This document shows positions 35,901 through 47,574 of a stretch of 60,000 bases of DNA, one piece after another. The first letter of the stretch is position 1. Each line of letters begins with the position of its first letter. A program made the position numbers and the translations under genes. The stretch covers positions 17,290,698-17,350,697 of the forward strand of contig CM022670.1 of assembly GCA_012295275.1 (NCBI GenBank), read 5' to 3'. This DNA is from Chrysomallon squamiferum (Eukaryota > Mollusca > Gastropoda > Neomphalida > Peltospiridae). Under the pieces are notes generated by a model that did not search any database, was not told the DNA's origin, and was given only the letters and a program-made list of their open reading frames with translations.

Positions 35901-38900
35901 TGTTTATCTGGACATCTCCTTTGGACCTACTTCATTCAAGAAATAAAGCAATTCCTCAAGCAATATAGCTCAGCTTCAAAGAAATAATATTGTTCATATC
36001 CAACACCCAGTGCAATGGCAAACAATAGAGCAATAAGGAACCTTTGAAAGTCACTACTGATAATGACCCATGCCTCTTTACAAGTCCCGTAATGTTAAGA
36101 AAATTGTTATGAGAGAAAAGATCAGAGTAGAATTGTGTTTACAAGATAATTAACTATGATGTATTTACTACTAAAACAAAAGCCATAAAATCGTTCCATA
36201 TGTATAAGTGGTTCTTAGGTAATACTATATAAAAAAAAAAAAAAATAATAATAATGGTTGAAAATATTAAGAAACCTGATACTCAAAATATTTTAAAGAA
36301 AATAATAATAATTAAAATACAACAGGCTTTCAAATAATTAAAAAAAAAAAAAAAAAAAAAAAAATGTTAATAGAAAGTTTTTATCAGTGATTTCAGCCAT
36401 TTGCAATACTATAAGGATACAGGGTGATGATAAAAGCTGTATATTTATAAGTACATAATTCAAGCCACTTCTATCATTATATAAAATGTAACCTAAGGGC
36501 TCCAGCGTTAAAAGTTATTTGAAATGGAGCACTGAAAAATAAAAGGTTAAAAACCACTGACAAATATAAACACTGAATCATGGAAAGTGTTTAACAATGA
36601 ACTGAAGCTATTAATTGATTGAAGGAATTCACACAAAAAAAAATCAAAAAATAAATAAATAAATACAAACTCACCACCCTAAAAAAAAATAAAAAAATAA
36701 CAAATTCAAGCTTGTTTGACAACTCAGAATTATTAACATTAAAATATTTAATTTTACCATTAAAACAACAACAGAAAATTACTTTACTCCATAATTTTTC
36801 TATTTTTGACCAAGTAATTAAATGTAAATATATTTTTTATCAATTTTCCGATGCCTAAAAATTTGAACTAAATAAATATCAAGAAGGTTTAAATATTTCT
36901 ACAGAAAACAGTGGAAGTCGAAAAAAAACAAACAAAAAACCCCCAACAATCTTAAACATCCCTGTTAGAGATACAGTCATTACAAACATACGTACAAGTA
37001 AAATTAACTGCTAAAATTACAACAATATATCAAAACAGGACAATGATGTTATTATAACAACAGTACATATTTTAAATTTTGTATTATTATTTTTAATTTG
37101 TTAATATTATTCATTTTTCAAAATTATTATTACTTCTTGATGGTGGTGATGATGATGATGACTATGATGATAATATTAATAATGATGATGACTATCTGAT
37201 GTGTAATATCTGTCAGCTGATCTGTGATTAACAGGTGAGTGCTTCCCAGAACACACAGAGACGGTCAGTGACAGTGAAATGAGAACTTGATAAACACAAT
37301 CACGTCAGATACCACCAGCTACCCACCCAACCCTGCTGATTTCACTTTATGTGTGCCCTACAGAAATACTCACTGAATTACTCATTTCTCATACAGTAAG
37401 TTCTGACAAAGTTGTGACTAACTTACAGTGAAATATATATATTTAATAATAAATAATATAAAATATTAAATATAATGTATATAATATATATATAAAATAT
37501 TAAATAATGTATATAATATATATATAAAATATTAAATAGCATGCATTTAACATAAGAAATTTAAAAAACAAGAAAAAAAGGTTACAGTTTTACATATTCA
37601 AGACACCATAATAAAACCCCTGTCAGTGTGCCACTACAAAGATTAAACAGAGTAAGTGAAAAGAGAAAGGTTCAAAGATCAGTAAACTGTAAACTAATAT
37701 AAAATATTTGAAAATTATGAACTTAAATAACAGCATTTGAGATAAAAACAGAGCAGGAAATATTTTCTATTTCATCAGAAAAAGAGAGAGAAAAAAACCC
37801 AACAAAAAAACATTCCAGACAACTAAATTTCATCACTTTTCTTTTAAAATAAATTGTATCAGTTAATTTTTATTTTAACATATTCGTGTTTCTTTTTTTT
37901 CTACCTAATGTGTAAATTCCTTATGATTGCCACATATAATTATTTCTCATACTGAAACTATTCTCACATCATTGCTGATTCACTCACTATGGTATAATTA
38001 ATTTTTTGATTTATTATTATTATTTTTTATCTGTTTTGTTTATTTAGAAACTCTATTTCCTATGTCTTATTACTCATCAGTACCTTTGTAAACAGTTTCA
38101 TTTATTATCAATCATATTTGTATGTAAAAATTAAATCACAGAGATCAAGACACTAAATATATAAAAATATTATCATGCTTCAAGAAAATCAAACTTGAAC
38201 AATTATATTATTTTCTTCTTTTAAAAAAAAAAGAAAAAATGCTAATATTACTCTTATTAGTAAAAATATAAATGTTAAAGTAGTAACATAAATACTGTTT
38301 GACGTGGGTATAATGATAAAAAGGAAAATGGCTGTGTGTGAAGTACAAAATGCCAAACATTTTTTTCAGTGTTTATCTCAAAGTTCATCACTTAGTGAGT
38401 TCAGAAAATGCCCCCAAGAAATACAACAGTGGTGTGTGACATTTTTATACATGAAATACTGTCAACTTCCAGACAAAATCTCCAGTCCTTATTTAAAATA
38501 AAAACAAAAACAAAAACAAAAATTTAAACTAAAATATTTAGCTATTTGTTTATTTTTTGTTTTTATTTTTTTTTTTTGTTTTGTTTTGTTTTGTTACTAA
38601 ATAATTATTGCCAGCTTTAAAAGAGATTACATGAAAATATATATAAAAAAATAAGATTACTGAAAACATATAAAAAAAATAACATTACTGAAAACATAGT
38701 TTAAAATAAACATTTCCACTTTCTTAAAGTTTTCAACTGCTGTAGGCAAATAAATGTATCTCAATACATTTTAATGACATTTAATAAAAACACTGATATT
38801 TTTTCTGAAAATAATTTTAAATATTACTGTGTATGACAAAAAATACAGAGGAAGATATTTTTACAAGAATAAAACATTTGGTACTAACAACCAGCAACAA

Positions 38901-41900
38901 ATTATTTTATTAAAATAATAAATAATTATTTATTAATTACAAATTAAATATTTAGTAACAGTTATTACAATTATTACGAAAATGTTATTACTGAAATGAA
39001 GTTTATAAACAGATTAATACAAAGATGAAATATGATGAAATAATATTTAATAAGTTTAAATAAAGTTTGTTACTTGTGTCATGATCACTACTGAGATGCT
39101 GCTTTGTGGTGAAAAGGTAACCAGTATTTACTAAGATTAAATAAAGTGTGTTACCTGTGTCATGATTTGTTAGTCTGGTGTTGTTGACGTCATCGTCACT
39201 CCCTCCTCGCCCACTGTCACTCGTTCCTGTCTCCCCTGACGATTCACTTATCTCATCGTCTGGTTTCTTCAACAACTCCATCAGTTTGTTGGCCTTCATT
39301 TTTAAAATAATTCTCAATTAGCACTTCGTTTAGTTAAAGGTAAAAGTGAATTCAAGATATGCAGTAATAAAGTTGATTAATTCCAAATTTTCATTATTAT
39401 TTAAATGAAGATGTATTTTTTTTATAGGTTTTCTAACTGTATAACAATACTGAAAAAAAAAAAATATAAATACACATGCACACCACACACTCATAAACAC
39501 ATGCTCACATGCACATGTAAGTTTATATATATCATTATATAAGAAAAAAGATCATTCAATAAAGCAAAATTAATTTTAAAATGATAATAAATTTAAAAAA
39601 CAAGATCAAAAAAAAAAAAAAAAGGTATGAAAATGAAAAAAAAAAAAAAAGAACAACAAAAAAAAAAATAAAAAAATTAAAAAATAAAAATAAGAATTAG
39701 TAATGATAACAAACAACAATCAAAACAAATAAAAACACTGTTAACCTCATCCTGGTTCATGTTGTGAATCCACTGTTTATCGGGAGAAGGGTGGGGTGGT
39801 GGTATGTTATGGAGGAGAAAACTGGGGTGACCACTCCCCGAGGAATCAGGACTATTAACATTGTTCTGAACAACATTGCTGTTTCCTATCACCAGACCTA
39901 CTTCCCTGCAGTTCTGAAATCCAAATATAGTCATTTTATTTTATTTTTTTTATTTACTTACTTTTTTTGTAACTTAATTACATGGTCAGCTTGCTGTTAG
40001 AAATGTTTAAAAAAAATTCAGTTTGAATTTATTTATTCATTATTATTTATAAAAGAGGTTTCAAAATATTAATTATCTTTGAAAGAATACTGTTTGATTT
40101 TATTATTCTTCATCAACTTTGGAATTACCATTTATAATTTTGAAAATTAATAATTAGAAAATAATTTGTGAATTGATATTATAAAACAAATAAAGCATAT
40201 ATTTGCTCTTCCATTAAGATAAATTAGATATTATTAAATTCAGCTTCTGAAGAATTGTACAGAAACAAATGGAAATTCCAGTGGACAAAACAATAGCAGG
40301 AATAGCAGACGGCAATGAAAGCTTCCATTATTTGCCTCAGCAAATGTTTTACATTGTGATGGAAAGAACAGAAAGAGAATCTGAAAATCTTATTTAGCCT
40401 CTGGGAATAGTCTTTAGAGTTAAGTGGAATATCTCTACAAAATGTCTGATGGAAATAGAGAGTGATTAAAAAATAGAAAATGTAAATCACAGGAATTGTT
40501 CTGTATCTGAGTAGAGGTAGAACTTATCAATCATAACTTCAAAATATCAGTACTGTTTCTATGTGGAATATTTTTTTATTAAAGTTTAGATAATTTTATA
40601 ACTTCATTTTAGACAGAATATTAATTTTCAGAGATTTCAATTTTAAAACTATATGTATATTCACTTTAGGATATATATTCTGAACTAAACTATATTTTTT
40701 GTTTTTTAATTTATTTTGGAAAAACTACATTATTTCTTATGAAACAAAAACTAAGGACTATACTAAATGTAAAAACAAATAAAAAATTTAAACCAAAAAT
40801 AAAATACAAATAGTAAATGATATAGTAAATGTTTACATGTGTGTTTACTTGCACACTTACCTTTAAGGAATGTTCTGGACCACCACTTCCAAATGTTGAC
40901 ATCGAAGCATGGCCAGAAGAGTTACTACTGTTGTGTGTGTCTTTTTCATCTTCCAGAGAAAAACTCACTTCTTTTCGGTTCTTTTTTGAAATTCCATCAT
41001 TTCCATTAGAATCTTTGGACACAGTAGACAGTCTGTTTGCTTGACATGAAGGTGGGATCTGAACAGAATTGGCATCAACAGTTTTAGAGACAACAACTTG
41101 ACTATGGTGTTCTCGGTCAATTCTACGAATCATGAATATGGTGGCCACTATGGCAATGGCCAAAATTATTGTCACTGCTATAAGAATAATCACTATTAAC
41201 ATGTTCTGGTCCAGTCCATGCTGGCTGTCTATGTCTGCATAAGTGCCATTTGTATAAATAACAACATTAAGTTTAGCCTCAACCATTTTTGATGATCGTC
41301 CACTGTCCTTGACAGCCAGGGTGAGACTGTGAGTTTTAATATCAGAAGGATGCATGAGTCTTGAGATGGCAATTTCACCAGTGATTCGGTTGATGTTGAA
41401 CAGGTTGTCAGAATTGCCTTGTTTTATGAAAAGAACAACTGTCTGTGGACAACATCATCACTATCTTCGGCTTTAATGGTGGCAATAACTGAACCCACTT
41501 TGAGATTGTAGACAACCTTTACTGAGTTGTTGTGAGCACTTGGGAAGATTATTTTAGGAATATTGTCATTATCATCAAGAATCTGAACCGAAACTTGGGC
41601 CGTGTCATAAAAACTTGATACAAATGGATCCTGAACTTGAACTGAAAAGTTAAACTTAGACTGCAACTCTCTGTCAAATTCTCTCTGTGTTTTGATCTGA
41701 CCTGTTTTGGAGTCAAGAGAAAAATAGTATCCTGCATCAGTATTTGGCAAAAATGAAAATAAATTTTTTGAAGCTTTACCTAAATCTGCATCAGTGAAAG
41801 TAAGGTTTCCAACTGGAGTTCCAGATGGCTGGTTTTCTAGGACATAGAATAAAAACACTGGTTTTGTAAATCGTGGAGGCTGATCATTCTGATCAAGGAT

Positions 41901-43568
41901 GCTGACAACAACCTCTGCTGTGCTAATTCTGGGAGGTGAACCGTGATCTGTAGCAATCACATGGAAACTGTACTGTGAAACCTTCTCTCTGTCAAATGGA
42001 GTATTGGCTTTGATAACACCAGTTTTTGGATTAATAACAAACAATGATTTGGCATCATTTGCAAGTGAATATGATATTTTACCATTCTCAGAACTATCCC
42101 AGTCATGAGCCACAACTTGTAGAATCTCCTCTCCGACAGCATTGTTCTCCTGAATGCTTCCTGAGAACATTCTTCTGTCAAATTCTGGACTGTTGTCATT
42201 TTCATCAAGAACAGTAACAGTGAAACTGGTAGAGTTCCACTTTGGGTTGACTCCTTTGTCTCGACACTTGACTGTGACGTTGTGTGTGGGAGATCTCTCG
42301 TGATCCAGACTCTTGTTCAGAGTTATCTTGAACACATTGAACACATTGTGGTAAAACTGCTGCAGTGCAAAGTGTGAATCACTCATTTCACAAACAACTG
42401 CACCGTTAGGCCCAGTGTCTGCATCTGACACTGAAACATGAGCAATGAATTTACCTGTTTCCACTCCTTCAGAAATATCAGTACCTTCTGGAGACAGATT
42501 AATGTTGATTTGAGGTGCATTGTCATTCTCGTCCATAACATTTATAATAACTGTAGCAAATGAAGATAATTCTGGAGTTCCATGGTCGTGAGCTTTTACC
42601 ATCAGCTGATACTGTTGATTCTTTTCAAAATCAATTTCACCCTTTGCATAAATGTTTCCTGTTTTTGAATCAATACCAAATGCTTTAGGTAAAAGTCTTG
42701 AACTGAACTGAAAAGACACTTCCCCATTCTCACCCAAGTCCTGATCCACAGCTGACACTTGAATGATTGATGAGTTTATGGGACGATTTTCATAGACAGA
42801 CACATTATAGAAAGACTTAATGAAGGCAGGTTCGTTGTCGTTGACGTCAGTGACTGTGATGTTGATGAGAACAGAACCAGACCTGGGAGGACTGCCACCA
42901 TCAACAGCTGTCACCTTTATCTGAAAGAAGTCTTTCGTTTCTCTGTCAAGTGGATGTTTGACAACAATTGCCAGGTCAGAACTGCCGTCCAGCTTGCGCT
43001 GTTCTTCTAAACCAAACATTCCATTCTGAGGACTAAGTGTGTATGTTTGAATTGAAAAGGGTTGGGTGTCAGGATCAATGGCACCACTTGCCAGCAACAT
43101 GTGATTTAAAGGTACAGATTCAGGCACACTGAGACTAATACTGCTCTGAGGAAATGTTGGAGGGTTGTCATTGATATCAATGAGTGTCACTGTGGTAGGC
43201 ATGAACCGATAGAAGTTATAGGCATTCTTTAAGAGATCTTTCTGGTAGATTGCTACTTCCAAATTCAAAACACATTTAAGTCTGGTCTGACAAACACTTT
43301 CTCTGTCAATCTTTTGGGCTGTTGTGATTGTGCTATCTTTCTCATCGATGTTAAAGAGATGAGAAAAAGGGTTCCCCTGAGAAAAGAATTCGTACTTCAT
43401 GTTGTCTGCCTGAATGGCTGAAAGATTATTTAGCAAGAGGCTGTCTTTGGCAACATTTCCAACTTTGAGACCAGCTGGTTCTTCTTCTTTGATTTGGTAA
43501 GAAAGACCGTTTCCCAGAGTCAGACACAACATGGCAGAGAACACAAGACAAATAAAGATGATACTCAT
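32494..43568 (-). CDS. protocadherin, delta-like, 7 cadherin repeats (4 coding exons; frameshifted as given)
   Basis: Single-pass homophilic adhesion receptor of the cadherin superfamily. Coding exons: 43568-40861, 39913-39746, 39293-39155 and 32984-32494, with introns in phases 0, 0 and 1. Allowing for one missing base in exon 1, the product is about 1168 residues: signal peptide (1-20), EC1-EC7 (about 22-775), helix (about 789-813) and a ~355-residue tail. Seven ECs match vertebrate delta-1 protocadherins. The tail holds a KEVSF motif like the delta-1 PP1-binding RRVTF element, and an S/D/G-rich TSDSGRGGSDDD motif. The ectodomain in one exon with small tail exons is typical of protocadherins. 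The single frameshift (41424-41454) makes the model truncated unless it is a sequencing error. Family assignment is certain; orthology and functional state are not. Confidence 0.93.
35083..35180 (-). other. candidate cryptic or alternative exon inside the 6.2-kb intron
   Basis: On the minus strand a 98-bp island of balanced composition lies between GATATTTTCAAG (acceptor ending 35181) and a near-perfect donor ATG|GTGAGT (GT at 35082). It is open for 32 codons in the frame TSPPVLVPVSQCQSNC. Two internal AGs would allow phase-1 entry from exon 3 in that same frame. The exit phase is 2, so splicing to the terminal exon gives an immediate TGA. Inclusion would therefore make a shortened tail rather than a cassette. 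It may be a decayed exon or chance. Confidence 0.28.
39042..39086 (-). repeat. imperfect duplicate of the exon 3 donor region
   Basis: The 45 bp here match 39123-39167 with about 7 differences, including CATGACACA and GTAACA...ACTTTATTTAA. The copy preserves a GTAACA donor at 39073-39072, 81 bp downstream of the main donor and in the same phase. Confidence 0.8.
39155..39293 (-). CDS. protocadherin coding exon 3 (cytoplasmic)
   Basis: 139 bp, entering in phase 0 after an acceptor AATGAAG|GCC (weak polypyrimidine tract) and leaving in phase 1 at ACAG|GTAACA. It encodes a basic helix-like start (ANKLMELLKKPDDE) and the motif SSGETGTSDSGRGGSDDD, similar in character to the Ser/Asp/Gly motifs conserved in non-clustered protocadherin tails and a likely phosphorylation region. 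The start is the least certain boundary of the gene, but phase agreement with exon 2 supports it. The frame stays open past the donor for another 50 codons. Confidence 0.8.
39746..39913 (-). CDS. protocadherin coding exon 2 (cytoplasmic)
   Basis: 168 bp, 56 codons, phase 0 at both ends. Acceptor GGATTTCAG|AAC and donor GAG|GTTAAC (weak but adequate). It encodes CREVGLVIGNSN and the proline-rich HNIPPPHPSPDKQW, a plausible SH3/WW-type docking stretch (inference). It is flanked by a 947-bp intron to exon 1 and a 452-bp intron to exon 3, the latter almost pure A-rich low complexity. Confidence 0.83.
40861..43568 (-). CDS. protocadherin exon 1: signal peptide, EC1-EC7, TM helix, proximal tail (frameshifted)
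   Basis: ATG at 43568 begins a signal peptide (MSIIFICLVFSAMLCLTLGN). EC boundaries are marked by DINDNPPTF (131), DVNDNEPAF (241), DENDNAPQ (346), DENDNSPEF (455), DQNDQPPRF (559) and DDNDNIPKI (665). EC1 has the C-X5-C pair (Cys93, Cys99) typical of protocadherins. LDRE/DRE calcium motifs occur in EC1, 2, 5 and 6, while EC3 (IDFE) and EC4 (LDHE) deviate. The frame ends at TAA 41426-41424. One frame over it continues through EC7, a 25-residue helix (MLIVIILIAVTIILAIAIV...), RRIDRE and KNRKEVSFSLEDE to the donor AAG|GTAAGT at 40860. Adding one T in the T4 run at 41432-41429 would make all 903 codons open. Confidence 0.95.
41424..41454 (-). other. frameshift window in EC7
   Basis: The upstream frame is closed by TAA at 41426-41424, and the downstream frame is closed by TAG/TGA just above 41454, so a single indel must lie in about 30 bp. 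The natural site is the TTTT at 41432-41429, inside a typical QLFF strand. No X-XXY-YYZ slippery heptamer or obvious stem follows, so programmed frameshifting is unlikely. Confidence 0.88.
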
Positions 43569-43650
43569 GATGAAGTTGAGATAAAAATGAGCATTAGAAA
43601 AATATATTCAAACTGTCTGTACAAAAATGTAAATCCTCTTCATTTATTAC
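43569..43650 (-). other. 5' UTR part of the first coding exon
   Basis: 82 nt upstream of the ATG a good acceptor, TTTTTTGTATTTTTCAG, ends at 43651. The leader between contains one out-of-frame ATG close to the acceptor. This predicts that the large coding exon is preceded by at least one non-coding exon. Confidence 0.5.
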
Positions 43651-44018
43651 CTGAAAAATACAAAAAATAACTTTTTGGTAAATTTAATTTAAACTTAAAA
43701 GACAAAATTATATATGCAGATTATCACTTTAAAATTTTTTAATTATAAATACCGTTTATACTATATCAATAAGTTATTTACTCTAATTTCAATATATGGT
43801 TGTTGTTTTTGATTAACAAATACTAATAAGTATCCAAATATATATATAAGACTATCATTTTAAAAACCATAAATTATAATTAAATGACAATTAAAATAAA
43901 TTGGATTACTAAATAATAATAAAAATTCATCAGATGACAAATAAAATTAAAATTAAAAAATCTCAAACACAAATAACATAAAACCCACATTCTGACTTTT
44001 ACATTTGACTTTTCTTAC

Positions 44019-44220
44019 CAAAGAACTTGAAACATCTGAATAAAGTGGTACAGAGTGCATGCAGTCAACTAACAACCAAAGTCATGCACTTGGTAAAAAA
44101 AAAAGAAAAAGTAAATCTGTTTGTTTTTAGAACAATGAGGCAATCTGGGGAGTGATTGCTGTGTTTGGACAGTGGTCTGCAGTAGCCATCAACCACACAG
44201 CCCCAGGACAGAGAGGTTTT
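44019..44220 (-). other. candidate non-coding leader exon and promoter-proximal region
   Basis: A consensus donor, CTTTG|GTAAGA, at 44018 pairs with the acceptor at 43651 to give a 368-bp leader intron. Upstream sequence of balanced composition (CCTGGGGCTGTGTGG, ATGGCTACTGCAGACCACTG on the minus strand) may contain the start site. The 5' limit given is arbitrary. No TATA box is clear. Confidence 0.42.
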
Positions 44221-45182
44221 TAACACATGAAGCTAGTTTTAATGGTGCAGCTAGACTGGTGTCTGTGTTGTTTCTGTATTTAACACACAAGTGTAATTTT
44301 ACTTAAATGACACTATTTGCTAAGTAACCAATTAAAAAGTGCAGTCCATTAACATGTACTTTCTTCTGTTTGTTGTGTTAAAGTGTTTCTTGTGATGGCT
44401 GATAAAGTCATTTTGAATTGTTGAGAAAACATTTTTATACCCCTTTTGTTCGTTCAGGTAAATAAATTTATAGTTTAAAAAAAAAAAAAAAGATTTTGAA
44501 ATAAAAATAATAAATATGAGAATAAATGATATATTTATACAACTTTGATTACAAAGAAAATGTATTAAAAAAACAGGCAATAAATTAACTACATTTAACA
44601 TTAGCCATGTTTTAATGACTTTTATATAAAGTAATCACTTATTCATTCATTCAAGATTTTATCTTCTCATGTTACATATTTGTTTTGAAAAAATAAACAT
44701 ACAAATAATTAGCATATAATACTTGTAAATAATTTGAAATACAAAATTATTAAATATATTAATTTGAAATAGATATATTTTCCTTAATTTTTATTATTGA
44801 ACAAAATGTTTTTTCTCTCTTAAAATGTTTTTATGAATCTGTATTTTGTTATTTTAAGCAAAAAACAAAAAAAAAAAAAAAAATGAAAAAAAAAAAAAAA
44901 AAAAAAAAAGAAAAAATAAAATAAACAATTAATTTTTTTTATATATATATAAATATATAAAATAATAATAATAATAAAAAAAAATATTTGTAAGTAAATA
45001 TCAATATAAGTATCCATGCATATATGTATATATATATATATATCATATATATTTTAAAACCTTTCATATATATATAATAAAATTTAAAAAAATATAAATA
45101 AATTGAATAACAAATACCTGACAATCCCAGCCAACTACCCAACCTGACAACAGAGTGCATGAACAGTTTGATCAGAAAAGTG
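44221..45182. other. AT-rich spacer with A-run and TA-repeat clusters
   Basis: A-runs lie at about 44866-44908, (TA)n at 44941-44960 and 45025-45060. A minus-strand donor-like CAG|GTATTT lies at about 45118. No gene is supported. Confidence 0.5.
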
Positions 45183-45290
45183 TATGTCCAGTGAGTGTGT
45201 TTACAGGACAGCGTATGTCCAGTGTTTTTACAGGACAGTGTGCGTCCAGTGTTTTTACACAGAGTGTGTGTGTCCAGTGTTGTGACACAA
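45183..45290. repeat. ~29-bp minisatellite, 4 copies
   Basis: TGTCCAGTGTTTTTACAGGA followed by CAGTGTGCG is repeated four times with small changes. The 139-codon minus-strand ORF crossing it (THTLCKNTGRTLSCKNTG) merely translates the repeat. Confidence 0.8.
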
Positions 45291-47574
45291 GTGTTATATA
45301 AACCTGCAGACAGAGAAGTGTGGCTGCATTCAGCCAGTGCTAACCACAATGTCAACACTCAGCACAGACAATAGTAAGTGTTAACACAGTAAACCAGTTG
45401 TACATGGACCAACAAGTAGTTTTCAAATGTATCTTGATAATGATGATGATAATAAAATAATAATAGTAATAATAAGTTAATAAAAATAAAATAAATAATA
45501 AATAATGATGATAATAATAATATAAATAATGAAAACCAAAAAAAAAAAGAGAAATAAAATGAAATAATAATAATGATAATGATTATTATTATTATATGAA
45601 AAGACTATTTTTCCATGTCAAATAATTTAAATAAAAATAAAAATAGAAATAAAAAAAATATATATATATATATATATATTTATTAACCATATTAAACATC
45701 TTAATATTTAGTATATGATGAAATCAATTTATAACATTAGATAAACTTTGGAAAAATTTATAAAACTTCTGAAACAAGCAATAAATGACCCAAGCATTTC
45801 AAATTTACCTACAAATATATATGGAGATGAATTTGTAAAGAAGAATAATGAAATAAGAAACAATTGTGAACTGACAGAAATAACACCTGTATTGATTCAC
45901 ACAATGTATTTTTTTTCTTCTACAGAATAATCAACAAACTGACACAGGTGTTCATAAATAATTAAAAAAACTATCCTGGTTAATTACAGAGCTTGTCCTC
46001 AAGAAATACTTATGAGAACACAAGACAACAATAGACAACTCATCACAGTGGTTTTTCAAGGAGAAGGAGAACAGTACCTCACAGCCAGACCTAAAGCTTC
46101 TCCTGGTGCTGCTGGGAAATATCTGTGATACATACCAAACATGAGCGTACTGTAAAGAGCTTATCTCAACAGTGATGTTTTGACGAAATGACATCTGCAG
46201 ACAAAGAATGGACACAAGATCTGGACACTTGTGTTTTGGACACTGGACAGTACTTCATGCTGGTAATAGTGGATACTGAGTGGACAATGTGATTGGGAGA
46301 ATTATGAAACATTATTCTAGCAGTGGCCTCATTAGTGAGTTGTTAGTCCAATTCTGACATAACCTTATATCATCTTTCTGTGACAAAGAATGCAATGTGT
46401 GTGTGTGTGTGTGTGAGTGGGGATGCATACCACAGCATAACCTAGGATAACTTTTACATTTATTAGGTAAAACAAAATATGTGGAAAAAAAAGAAGAAAA
46501 GAAAACCTAACTGAAAATTAGAAGTCACTCATTTAATTTTATTTATTTACACATCAAACTTTTAGTAATTAGAAATGGTTAAGATATAGAAATAATGTTT
46601 TAAAATTGTTTTTGCCTTTTCTGGAGTTTAAACAATTAAATTATCACTTGATGCAAGACATCTGAAAACTGGTGACAGTTATAAAGTTTGTGTATTTCTG
46701 TGTGTGTGTGCCCACAGTATCGTTAATGCTATATCATATATTTTAGTATTTAATTTAGTATTTATTTGTTTTAATGAAACATCTTTGTTTATTCTTGGAA
46801 TGTAACATTTTTATTTTTATACAATAATTTATAAAAGATTCAGTAACATGATCAAGTTAGACTCAAAATGCCACGAATCACCTCTAATCTCTGTATCAGT
46901 GAACTTTTTCTTACATCAGTAATAGGCTTACTTGTGAAATAAAGTACAGTACATTGAAAACCAATCTCTTATTACTGTTAACCTTTGCCTTACAAACTGT
47001 AATCTGACTAATACTAGGATTTAACTCTAGACTGCAGTTCAGGCATAAAAGCTGAGCAAACATCAAATTACAGATACTGCAATTGGAAAGTCTGTGTATA
47101 TCCAATTTTTATAACCACGAATTAGCTGATCAGTCTAATCACTGGGGATTCAAACTGACCTGATAACAGTTTTTCCTGTCTATCAGCTGTCTGCAATCTC
47201 AATACTTCTGTATAAACGCTGACAAAAATCTAACAACAGCTTCTGATAATGTATATTAGAAACCAGTGGCATCCTTCTAACATTGCTGTATAATTAAACA
47301 TCATAAAATGTCCGGTGTGGGTAAATTGTCTATTGATAAGAAAAGCCAGAGTTGTTAGACAATTAGAGAGAACAAAGAAAGGGACAGCCAGCACATGGGT
47401 GCCATAACCAATCATCTTCATTCATCCCTTGTCAACCTGACGCCCAGTTTGCTGGCTAATAACAGAGTCTTGCAAATCACATAAATTATTTAAGAATCTC
47501 AGAGGCAAGTTTCCATTTGTCCACCAACACCTATGCGTGACTAAAAGCAATAATATTTTCTCTTCAGATCCAGC
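45291..47574. other. spacer upstream of the protocadherin
   Basis: It holds AAT/ATG triplet runs at 45430-45600, (TA)n at about 45658-45680, GTGTGTGTGTGTGTGTG near 46397-46413 and unique AT-rich DNA. Nothing coding is recognised, though 46200-46330 and 47030-47430 are of more balanced composition. Confidence 0.45.

Larger units (their letters stand above)
32985..39154 (-). other. protocadherin intron 3 (about 6.2 kb)
   Basis: Bounded by ACAG|GTAACA (donor) and TTTTTCAG|AT (acceptor). The content is AT-rich low-complexity DNA, with A-runs at about 33275-33310, 36230-36245 and 36335-36364, ATGATG triplets at 37140-37190 and AT-rich direct repeats (ATAATATATATATAAAATAT) at about 37480-37540. 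The only non-repetitive island of note is 35020-35190. No second gene is seen on either strand. Confidence 0.75.

Noticed and set aside
41424-41454. Programmed ribosomal frameshifting as the explanation of the EC7 break
   Set aside because: No canonical slippery heptamer precedes the stop and no clear downstream structure is visible. No such mechanism is known to me for protocadherins.
41549-42208. ORFs of 62 and 83 codons inside the protocadherin exon
   Set aside because: They are shadows in other frames of the cadherin-coding sequence.
44939-45358. 139-codon minus-strand ORF with THTLCKNTG repeats
   Set aside because: The central part is the 29-bp minisatellite and the end is TA-repeat translation. 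Only its donor-like site is of any interest.
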